A stretch of DNA of 7,454 nucleotides. Origin: Planctomycetota bacterium (lineage in GTDB: Bacteria; Planctomycetota; UBA1135). The position numbers and the translations under genes were made by a program. This document shows positions 1 to 6,219 of this stretch, piece by piece. The stretch is from positions 1 through 7,454 of the forward strand of contig JACNJP010000556.1 of assembly GCA_014382465.1 (NCBI GenBank). Reading direction: 5' to 3'. Within the stretch, counting starts at the first letter, position 1. The number at the start of each line of letters is the position of its first letter. The notes below the pieces were generated by a model. The model saw only the letters and a list, made by a program, of their open reading frames with translations. It did not search any database and was not told the origin of the DNA.

Positions 1-956
1 CCATCCTCTCGCTCCACGGCTTCCTGCAGCTCGAGTTCCGGGACGCCGACGGGGACGTCTCCTCCTTCGACCTCCACCACGCCAACCTGCTGTTTGACGT
101 GGCGGTCAACGAGCACACCGACGCCCGGCTGGAGTTCGAGTGGGAGCACGGCGCCGGCAAGGTGGAGATGGACCAAGTGTTCCTGGACTACCACCCCTGG
201 GACGCGGCCGGCCCGTCCTTCATCCTCGGCCGCTTTTACGCGCCCTTCGGCGTGGAGCGCCATGTCTGGTTCCCGCCGGTGAACCTCGCCGTCACAAGGC
301 CGCTCGTCATGCGCGAGGTGGTGCCCGGGAGCTGGTACGAGTCCGGCGCCATGGTGCGCTATTCCGCCGAGGCCGCCAGCGGCATCTTCCTGGTCGAAAC
401 CGCCCTCAGCAACGGCCTCGGGCCGGCCCTGACGACCAGCGTCCGCGCCGCTCGCCAGGAGCAGGACAGCAACCAGAACAAGATGCTCAGCGGCAGGCTC
501 GGCTGGAGCCACGCGTCGGGCTTCGGCGTCGGCCTCTCGGGCGCCGCCGGCAAGCACGATCCAGCCGGCACGCAGAGCTACCGCTTCCTCGGCGCCGACG
601 CCAGCCTGGACCTCGAAGCGGTCCAGCTGGTCGGCGAGTGGGTCCAGTCCGAGATCGACGATCCGGCGGCTCCCGGCGACTCCCGCGGCGGCACCGGGTG
701 GTACCTCCAGGCCTACGCCCCCTTGGTCGACAGCCAGGGCGGCGCGGAGCTGGGAGCCTTCGTCCGCGCCGACTCGGTCGATCCCGACCGGGACATCAGG
801 GATTCCGCCGACCGGGACGCGGTCTCCATCGGCCTCCGGTGGGTCCCGGCCGCCCACCTGAGCTTCAAGCTGGAGTACCAGGCGGTCTCCCACGATCACC
901 CTGGTCCGCACGCCAACGGCGACACGATCTGGTTCGAAGCGGTCCTCGACTTCTGA
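1..956 (+). CDS. Outer-membrane porin-like beta-barrel protein, C-terminal part (5' end outside window)
   Basis: The frame is open from base 3 with no stop upstream, so the true start lies left of the window; an in-frame GTG at 99 is internal because the sequence before it (HGFLQLEFRD, FDLHHANLLFDV) already looks like barrel strands. The 317 visible residues alternate hydrophobic and polar residues, as in transmembrane beta-strands, and end in FEAVLDF, a C-terminal aromatic beta-signal used for outer-membrane insertion. The stretch GRFYAPFG followed by a VTRPLV segment and a WYESGAMV segment resembles porins of the phosphate-selective OprO/OprP type and related uncharacterised barrels. It probably forms a channel for small solutes in the outer membrane; the substrate cannot be told. 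The next gene begins 14 bases downstream with a strong ribosome binding site, so it is likely the first visible member of an operon with the small exported protein and the kinase. Barrel assignment is fairly safe; the exact family is inferred. Confidence 0.75.
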   Translation, partial: ILSLHGFLQLEFRDADGDVSSFDLHHANLLFDVAVNEHTDARLEFEWEHGAGKVEMDQVFLDYHPWDAAGPSFILGRFYAPFGVERHVWFPPVNLAVTRPLVMREVVPGSWYESGAMVRYSAEAASGIFLVETALSNGLGPALTTSVRAARQEQDSNQNKMLSGRLGWSHASGFGVGLSGAAGKHDPAGTQSYRFLGADASLDLEAVQLVGEWVQSEIDDPAAPGDSRGGTGWYLQAYAPLVDSQGGAELGAFVRADSVDPDRDIRDSADRDAVSIGLRWVPAAHLSFKLEYQAVSHDHPGPHANGDTIWFEAVLDF

Positions 957-958
957 CC

Positions 959-964
959 GGGAGG
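959..964 (+). promoter_or_regulatory. Ribosome binding site for the small exported protein
   Basis: GGGAGG lies 6 bases before the GTG at 971 and 3 bases after the porin stop codon. It decides the start of the next gene, since no ATG exists near this point in that frame and upstream codons in the frame overlap the porin gene. Confidence 0.75.
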
Positions 965-970
965 CCGCCG

Positions 971-1624
971 GTGCTCCTCCTCGCGCTCCTCGCTGTCCTC
1001 GGTCTCCAGGAGGAGCCGCCGATCCCGCTCGAGGAGCTGCGCTGGAACGTCCGCCCGACCTTCACCGAGATCACCAAGCGGGTGGTGGTCTACGCCCGCG
1101 CCGCCGACTTCCCCCGCTGCGCGAAGAGCGCCGACCTGCTGTTGGAGTACCGGCACCGCCTCGACCGCCACGATGGCCGGTCGATCTACCTGGATCCCCT
1201 GGGGGACGCCCTGGCGCGCCAGGACGCCGCGGCGATCCAGGCCGGAGTCCAGGTCCTGGTGCGCGCGGACATCGGCTTCCTCGTCGCCCACCTCCGCGAC
1301 GATCCGACCCGGACCGGCGCGACGCCGCGGACGCTCGTCCTGATGCTCAAGCAGGACGCCGAGTTCCTCATGCTGTTCCTGCCGCCCGGGGAGCAGGGCG
1401 AGGACGTCCGGAAGGTGCTCACCAAGCTGGTCGAGAGCCTGGCGCGAGCGGTCCCGAGCCACATCAACTACGAGCGGGACGAGGGCGGCTGGAAGGTGGA
1501 GGCGGCCGGCCTCTCGGCCCGGCTGATCCAGGTCTTGGACCAGGCGTTCCCGGACTCGAAGCCGCCCGCCGCTCCCGCGCCAGCCCCCGGCGCGGACGCC
1601 GCCGACCGGAGGAGCGACGGATGA
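971..1624 (+). CDS. Small exported protein of unknown family, encoded between porin and sensor kinase
   Basis: This is a 217-residue protein of a family I do not recognise. The start is GTG, set by GGGAGG six bases upstream. The N-terminus is an uncharged hydrophobic run (LLLALLAVLGL, residues 2-12) followed by QEEPP, which suggests a short signal peptide or anchor without the usual basic leader, so export to the periplasm is likely but not certain. Residues 20-195 appear mostly helical: a conserved-looking RWNVRPTF stretch (24-31), a YARAADFPRCAKSADLLLEY segment (41-60), and a hydrophobic LMLKQDAEFLMLFLPPG segment (124-140). The single cysteine is at 50. The C-terminus (198-210) is a flexible proline/alanine tail. 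Its stop overlaps the kinase start (ATGA), so the two are probably translated in a coupled way. Position suggests a periplasmic partner of the kinase, comparable to YfiR beside YfiN, but the sequence does not look like YfiR (DUF4154). It could alternatively be a ligand-binding or chaperone-like protein. Confidence 0.7.
   Translation: MLLLALLAVLGLQEEPPIPLEELRWNVRPTFTEITKRVVVYARAADFPRCAKSADLLLEYRHRLDRHDGRSIYLDPLGDALARQDAAAIQAGVQVLVRADIGFLVAHLRDDPTRTGATPRTLVLMLKQDAEFLMLFLPPGEQGEDVRKVLTKLVESLARAVPSHINYERDEGGWKVEAAGLSARLIQVLDQAFPDSKPPAAPAPAPGADAADRRSDG
1608..1614 (+). promoter_or_regulatory. Ribosome binding site for the hybrid kinase, inside the preceding gene
   Basis: GGAGGAG sits 6 bases before the ATG at 1621, inside the last codons of the small exported protein gene. 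With the ATGA overlap at 1621-1624 it supports both the chosen start and translational coupling of the two genes. Confidence 0.75.
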
Positions 1625-3879
1625 AGCTGCTCCGCTTCCACCGCAGCGTCGGCTTCCGCTTCGCTTTCGGCACCCTGGCGCTGGCGGTCCTCTTCTTGGG
1701 TCCGGTCCTGGCCTACTTCGACCTCAAGGGCGAGGATCGCGACGTCGCGGCGCTCGAGAGCTCCGGGAGGCACTTGCTGGCCCAGCTGGCGAGGACCCTG
1801 GAGTTCGACCTCCTCCTCGAGGACGTGCCCCGCATCGAAGAGGAGCTCCGGTTCCTCGACGGGGTCCCGCTGGTCGCCACCCTGCAGGTCCTGGACCGGG
1901 AGGGCCGCCCGCTCGTGTCCTGGCGGCGGGACGGTGCCCGGTCGGTGCGGCCCCGGAGCCTGCAACAGGCGGTGGTCGGAGAGGACGGCGCCCCGATCGG
2001 CAGCCTGGTCCTCGAGCTGGAGGACAGCTCCCTCGCGGTGCTCGACGCGCATCGGCACTGGACCAACTTGGCCATCGCCCTTGGCGTCCTGCTGGCCGCC
2101 GGCTTCCCCGGACTCGCGCTCGGCCTGCTGCTGAACCGGCGGCTCAAGCACATCGCCCAAGCGTCCTACCGGATCTCCCGGGGGGACTTGGACACCCGCG
2201 CCCAACTCCGGGGCCGGGACGAGGTGGCGGTGCTCGCGGGCGCCTTCAACGACATGGCCGATCGGATCCAGGAGCGGGAGCTGGAACTGGTCGGCGCCCG
2301 CTCCGAGGCCGAGCAGCAGGCCGAGCACGCCAAACGGGCGGAGCAGGCCAAGAGCCGGTTCCTGGCGACCATGAGCCACGAGATCCGGACGCCGATGAAC
2401 GGCGTGCTGGGAATGGCCGACCTGCTGCTGGGCACGCCGCTGAACGACGAGCAGCAGGACCTGGCGACCACCTTGAGGGACTCCGGGCGCTCGCTCCTCG
2501 GGATCCTCAACGACATCCTCGACTTCTCCAAGGTCGAGGCCGGCCACCTGGAGCTGGAGGAGGTCGAATTCGACCTCTGTGCGCTGCTCGAGTCGGTGGC
2601 CGAGCTGTTCGCGCCCAAGGCCCAGCGGCCCGGGCTGGTGCTCGACACCTGCCTGCGGCCGGAGCTGCCGCTCCTGGTTCGCGGCGACCCGGGAAGGCTG
2701 CGGCAGGTGGTCGCCAACCTGCTGGGGAACGCGATCAAGTTCACCGAGGCGGGATCGGTGGTCCTGCGCAGCCGGGTGGTGGAGCAGAGCGACGGCCAGG
2801 CGACCGTCCGCATCGGCGTCAAGGACACCGGCTGGGGGATCCCGGCCGACGTCCGCGGCAGGCTGTTCCGGCCCTTCGTGCAGGGGAACGCGTCGGTGGC
2901 CAACCAGGTGGGCGGCACCGGCCTGGGCCTGGCGCTGTGCCGCCAGTTCGTCCAGCTCATGGGCGGCCGGATCGAGGTCGAGAGCGAGGAGGGGGCCGGC
3001 AGCCTGTTCTGGTTCGAGGTCCGGCTGCCGGTGGTGCGCGGCCCGGTGGCCAGCCCCGTCGCGGGCCTGGAGCGGATCCGCGTCCTGGTGCTGGGCCCGG
3101 CGCCGGACGAGCTCTGCAGCCTGGAGAACGCCGTCCGCCGGCTGGGCGTCCCTTGTCTGACCGCCTCCGGGGAGCAGGAGGGCTGCGAGCTGCTCCAGGC
3201 GGAGCTCGACCAGGGCCGGCCGGTCGACGCGGTGATCCTGGTGGAAGGCGAGGACCTGAATCCCGCGGCGGTGGCGGTCCGTTTGGCGGAGCGCCTCTGT
3301 CCCGCGCCGGCGGTCCTCACGGTGGCTCGCCATGCCGCCGAGCTCGGGGAGCTCGCCGGCGCCGGCCTCGTCACCCTGCAGCGCCCGATCCGTTCCTCCA
3401 AGCTTCACAAGGCCCTGCTCCAGGTGCTCGGTCGCCAGGAGGAGCCGGCGGCTGCGGACGGGGAATCGGCGCCCCTGCCGGCGGCCGGCATGCGCGTCCT
3501 GGTGGTCGACGACAACGTCGTCAACCGCAAGGTGGTGGGCAAGATGCTGGAGCGGCTCGGGGCCGGCGCCGACTTCGCCGTCAACGGCCTCGAGGGCTCG
3601 GAGCTCGCCGCCGCGGCCGACTACGACCTGGTGTTCATGGACATGCAGATGCCGGTGATGGACGGCCTCGAGGCGACACGGCGGATCCGCGCCCTGGACG
3701 GGCCGCGGGCGCGGGTGCCGGTGGTGGCCCTGACCGCCAACGTGCTCGCCGAGGCCCGGCAGGCCGCCGAGAACGCGGGCCTGGACGCCTTCCTCTCGAA
3801 GCCGATCCAGACCGAGGAGCTGGAACAGACCCTGGCCCGTTTCCGGCGGGCCAAGAAGGTGTCAGGCTCATCCGCATAG
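1621..3879 (+). CDS. Membrane hybrid sensor histidine kinase: CHASE8-like sensor, HAMP, kinase core, degenerate receiver, receiver
   Basis: A 752-residue inner-membrane phosphorelay kinase. Membrane segments are at about 13-33 and 148-171, enclosing a roughly 115-residue periplasmic domain that resembles CHASE8 (helix with LARTLEFDLLLED, then LQVLDREGRPLVS). HAMP follows at 171-222 (ISRGDLDTRA, FNDMADRIQ), then a short coiled coil to 245. HisKA is at 246-312 with phospho-acceptor H253 in FLATMSHEIRTPMN. The HATPase domain is at 350-470: N-box N366/N370, DTGWGIP at 402-408, and GGTGLGL at 431-437. All ATP-binding motifs look intact. Residues 485-604 fold-match a receiver but lack the acidic pair and the acceptor aspartate. 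The second receiver (623-740) is complete: D630/D631, acceptor D674 in FMDMQMP, T705, K727. No HPt domain or DNA-binding regulator is visible, so phosphate must pass to a protein encoded elsewhere. The last eight residues (KKVSGSSA) are encoded by an inverted repeat. The likely signal is envelope or periplasmic state; the ligand is unknown. Confidence 0.95.
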   Translation: MKLLRFHRSVGFRFAFGTLALAVLFLGPVLAYFDLKGEDRDVAALESSGRHLLAQLARTLEFDLLLEDVPRIEEELRFLDGVPLVATLQVLDREGRPLVSWRRDGARSVRPRSLQQAVVGEDGAPIGSLVLELEDSSLAVLDAHRHWTNLAIALGVLLAAGFPGLALGLLLNRRLKHIAQASYRISRGDLDTRAQLRGRDEVAVLAGAFNDMADRIQERELELVGARSEAEQQAEHAKRAEQAKSRFLATMSHEIRTPMNGVLGMADLLLGTPLNDEQQDLATTLRDSGRSLLGILNDILDFSKVEAGHLELEEVEFDLCALLESVAELFAPKAQRPGLVLDTCLRPELPLLVRGDPGRLRQVVANLLGNAIKFTEAGSVVLRSRVVEQSDGQATVRIGVKDTGWGIPADVRGRLFRPFVQGNASVANQVGGTGLGLALCRQFVQLMGGRIEVESEEGAGSLFWFEVRLPVVRGPVASPVAGLERIRVLVLGPAPDELCSLENAVRRLGVPCLTASGEQEGCELLQAELDQGRPVDAVILVEGEDLNPAAVAVRLAERLCPAPAVLTVARHAAELGELAGAGLVTLQRPIRSSKLHKALLQVLGRQEEPAAADGESAPLPAAGMRVLVVDDNVVNRKVVGKMLERLGAGADFAVNGLEGSELAAAADYDLVFMDMQMPVMDGLEATRRIRALDGPRARVPVVALTANVLAEARQAAENAGLDAFLSKPIQTEELEQTLARFRRAKKVSGSSA

Positions 3880-3931
3880 TTTCCGGTCCGAAACGGACCG
3901 GAAACTATGCGGATGAGCCTGACACCTTCTT
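3853..3931. repeat. Perfect 38-base inverted repeat with AAA loop between convergent genes; possible REP/MITE-like element and bidirectional terminator
   Basis: The left arm (3853-3890) is an exact reverse complement of the right arm (3894-3931), separated by AAA at 3891-3893. By count 21 of the 38 arm bases are G or C, well below the surrounding genes. The kinase stop (3877-3879) lies inside the left arm and the first two bases (+ strand order) of the peptidase stop (3930-3932) lie in the right arm, so the whole space between the genes is palindrome. Either transcript would fold into a long hairpin at its 3' end. No run of T follows either arm, so it is not a textbook intrinsic terminator, though the stem could still halt polymerase or protect RNA ends. 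Length, perfection and base composition suggest a mobile palindromic element such as those spread by REP-associated Y1 transposases; no transposase is present here, so this origin is an inference. Confidence 0.9.
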
Positions 3932-6212
3932 AAAAGCGCGGGGAAGGGTAGACGGGGAGGCTGCGGTGGCCATCGGGGCCGAAGGCCTCGACGGCGAACA
4001 GCCAGTCGTCCTTGCTCTTGCCCTCGAGGGTGACCTGGGGCTCGTCGCCGACGACGCGGCGGTAGGACCAGGTCGGCTCGTGGCTGCGGCGGTAGAGGAC
4101 GGCGTAGCCGGCGGCGCCCTCGCTCGGCTCCCACCGCAGGGTCGTGCTCGGCGTCAGGCCGCTGGTGTCCATGGAGACCTGGGTCGGGGCGGCGGGGGCC
4201 AGGGCCAGCTCGTGGAGGGTGGTGGCCACCACGGTCGTGACGCGGCCGACGTAGCCGAAGTCGACGAAGTCGGCCAGGTCGCCGTAGGCCAGGCCCTCCT
4301 CGACGCGCACGTCCTGGTGCTGCTGCGAGTAGTTCTCGTGCGGCTCGGTCAGCCGGATCGCCGCCCAGCCGTTGTCGTTGAAGGCCTTGTGGTCGCCGCC
4401 GCGCAGGTAGCGGTCCTGGCGGAACACCATCGAGATGTCGAAGCCCGGCAGCGCCTCTTCGCCGACCCGGGCGAAGTAGCGCGCCAGCTGCCGCGACGGC
4501 GCGTCGTTGTCGCTGCCGACCACCTTGGGCCCGGCGGTCGGCACGCCCTCGCTGAAGGCCCGCAGCCGCCACGGCTCGTGCTTGCCGGAGGAGCCCCTGG
4601 AGCCGCCGACGATGTCCATCGTGATCATCGCCTCGACCAGCTTGCCCTCGGCCTTCCACTTCTCGGCCTGGGCGCGCGCCCCGAGCAGGCCCTGCTCCTC
4701 GCCGGCGACCGCCAGGAACACCACCGTCGCCTGCGGCTTCAGCCCGCCGAGCAGACGGGCGGCCTCCATCACCGCGGCCACGCCGCTGGCGTCGTCGTTG
4801 GCGCCCGGGGCGTCGCTCCGGGCGTCCATCGGGTCGCTGGCGCGCGAGTCGTAGTGGCCGGAGATCACCAGCAGCCGGTCCGGGTCGGTCCCCGGCAGCG
4901 TGGCGACCACGTTGGCCAGCTCGACGCCGTCAGGAATCCTGCGCCCGGCCGGGATCTGGAACGACTCCAGGGCGACCTGCAGCCGGCCGCCGTGGTGCCG
5001 GTCGGAGATCCGCCGCAGCTCGTCGGCCAGCCAGCGCCGCGCCGCGCCGATGCCGCGCTCGGGGTCGGCGGTGTCGCTCAGCGTGTGGCGGGTGCCGAAG
5101 CCGGCCAGCTTGCGGATGTCGCGCTCGATGCGAACCTGGTTGGCCATCGGCACCGGCGGCGCCTCGGCCCGCGGCGCCAGCGCCGCGATCCGCGCCAGCA
5201 GCGCCTCGTCCTTCGGCAGGTGGTCGGCGGCCATCAGCCGCGGCGCCATCTCGACCCAGGCCGGCTCCTCGGCGAACACGTGCTGGAAGATCCGCAGCGC
5301 CTCCTCCTCGAAGCCGGCCTTGAGCAGCGCGTAGCCGCGCCAGTAGCTCAGCTCCACCTGCTCGGGATAGAGCTCCTCGGCCTGCTGGTAATAGAGCGTG
5401 GCGGTCTCGATGTCGTTCTGAGCCACCGCCTCGTCGCCGAGGTTGGCCAGCTTGTAGGCCCGGTGGATGCGCAGCAGCCGCGCCAGCTCGGCCATCGGCC
5501 GGTGGTGGTCGTCGACCCGGATGTCGACCACGACGCCCTCCGAGGGCTGGTCGGTGGCCTCGCCCGAGACCACCTTGAGCGCCGCCGACTGGCGTCCGCG
5601 CAGGTCGCCGCCGGCGCTGTTGGCGGCGTCCATGGCCGCCACCAGGCGCTCGGCCAGCGGCCCCTGGGAGTGGATGAAGGCGTCGGCCATGGCCTGGACC
5701 ACCTCGTCGTTGGCCAGGATGTTGCCGATCACCAGGAAGCCGTCGCCCTGGTATTGCGCCACCTCGGCGATGCAGCGCTTGCCGGAGAAGGCGCCGATGC
5801 CGCCGTGCAGATCGATCACCCCGACCTGGCGGACGTCGGCGCCGGTGTCCAAGGCGATGCGCGCGGCCAGCGCCTCGGCCGGGTCCTTGCCGGCCTTGAT
5901 GTCGGCCAGCAGCTCGGGGCCGTAGGCGGTGCGCGAGTAGGACTGGGTGACCACTGCGCCGACCCCGGCCTCGGCCCAGATCACCCGGCTGCCGACCGAG
6001 AACCAATGCGACTGCGCGGCGACGCCGATCTCGCCGGTCTCCTTGTCGACCGCCAGGATCGAGTAGGTGTGTACCGGGCGCGTGGGGACGCGGTAGTCGT
6101 CCGCCGGCGCCGTGGCGGCCGCGACCGGATCCGCCGCGGACGGCTGCTGGCAGGCTGTGGAGCCGGCGGCCGGAAGGAGCAGGAGGCACCAGACCTGGGG
6201 GCGAATCCTCAT
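3930..6212 (-). CDS. Exported fusion protein: DUF1028 Ntn-hydrolase-like domain, TPR-like region, M28 zinc peptidase, Fn3-like tail
   Basis: A 760-residue protein. Residues 1-21 form a signal sequence (MRIRPQVWCLLLLP) ending in STAC, a weak lipobox, so it may be a lipoprotein anchored at C21. Residues 47-235 match DUF1028: TYSILAVDKETGEIGVAAQS, then SHWFSVGS, GAVVTQS, RQVGVIDLHG, NILAND, GDLRGRQSAAL and DIRVDDH. Residues 250-340 are TPR-like helices, as commonly follow DUF1028. After a proline-rich joint (350-357) comes an M28 aminopeptidase-type domain (358-660): HYDS with zinc ligand H453 and D455, GANDDASG with D473/D474, GEEQG with E504/E505, MDIVGG with D533, GGDH at 605-608, and probable final ligand H632. 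Residues 673-756 resemble an Fn3 domain (TLRWEPSEGAAGYAVLYRR). Catalytic residues of the peptidase all appear present, so it probably trims peptides outside the cytoplasm; the DUF1028 reaction is unknown. Each half is about the length of a stand-alone protein, and only the first keeps a signal peptide. The gene follows the glycosidase by 4 bases. Confidence 0.92.
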   Translation of the reverse strand: MRIRPQVWCLLLLPAAGSTACQQPSAADPVAAATAPADDYRVPTRPVHTYSILAVDKETGEIGVAAQSHWFSVGSRVIWAEAGVGAVVTQSYSRTAYGPELLADIKAGKDPAEALAARIALDTGADVRQVGVIDLHGGIGAFSGKRCIAEVAQYQGDGFLVIGNILANDEVVQAMADAFIHSQGPLAERLVAAMDAANSAGGDLRGRQSAALKVVSGEATDQPSEGVVVDIRVDDHHRPMAELARLLRIHRAYKLANLGDEAVAQNDIETATLYYQQAEELYPEQVELSYWRGYALLKAGFEEEALRIFQHVFAEEPAWVEMAPRLMAADHLPKDEALLARIAALAPRAEAPPVPMANQVRIERDIRKLAGFGTRHTLSDTADPERGIGAARRWLADELRRISDRHHGGRLQVALESFQIPAGRRIPDGVELANVVATLPGTDPDRLLVISGHYDSRASDPMDARSDAPGANDDASGVAAVMEAARLLGGLKPQATVVFLAVAGEEQGLLGARAQAEKWKAEGKLVEAMITMDIVGGSRGSSGKHEPWRLRAFSEGVPTAGPKVVGSDNDAPSRQLARYFARVGEEALPGFDISMVFRQDRYLRGGDHKAFNDNGWAAIRLTEPHENYSQQHQDVRVEEGLAYGDLADFVDFGYVGRVTTVVATTLHELALAPAAPTQVSMDTSGLTPSTTLRWEPSEGAAGYAVLYRRSHEPTWSYRRVVGDEPQVTLEGKSKDDWLFAVEAFGPDGHRSLPVYPSPRF

Positions 6213-6219
6213 GGAATCA
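6212..6219 (-). other. Tight stop/start junction between glycosidase and peptidase genes, without a clear ribosome binding site
   Basis: On the - strand the sequence reads TGATTCCATG: the glycosidase stop (6219-6217), 4 bases, then the peptidase ATG whose first base is 6212. No purine-rich ribosome binding motif is visible in the last 20 bases before the ATG. This suggests re-initiation by ribosomes finishing the glycosidase gene, so the two proteins would be made together. Confidence 0.5.

Noticed and set aside
140..970. An upstream extension of the small exported protein's frame overlapping the porin gene.
   Set aside because: The extension is Arg/Pro-rich with no motifs and overlaps the porin frame. 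The GTG at 971 has a well-spaced ribosome binding site and starts a hydrophobic leader.
971..1624. Assignment of the small exported protein as YfiR (DUF4154).
   Set aside because: Position next to a CHASE8-like kinase fits, but I do not see the features I associate with that family, such as the early FAKFVEWP-like motif or the nucleotide-binding-like strand pattern.
1468..3408. A 646-codon - strand open frame opposite the kinase gene.
   Set aside because: It is antisense to recognisable kinase domains, and its product is Gln/Arg/Gly-rich without motifs, which is typical of a GC-rich shadow frame.
3894..3940. Classical intrinsic terminator (hairpin plus T run) for the kinase operon.
   Set aside because: The hairpin is present, but the bases after it are TAAAAGCGCG on the + strand, and no T run follows the other arm on the - strand, so only a non-classical terminator role can be suggested.
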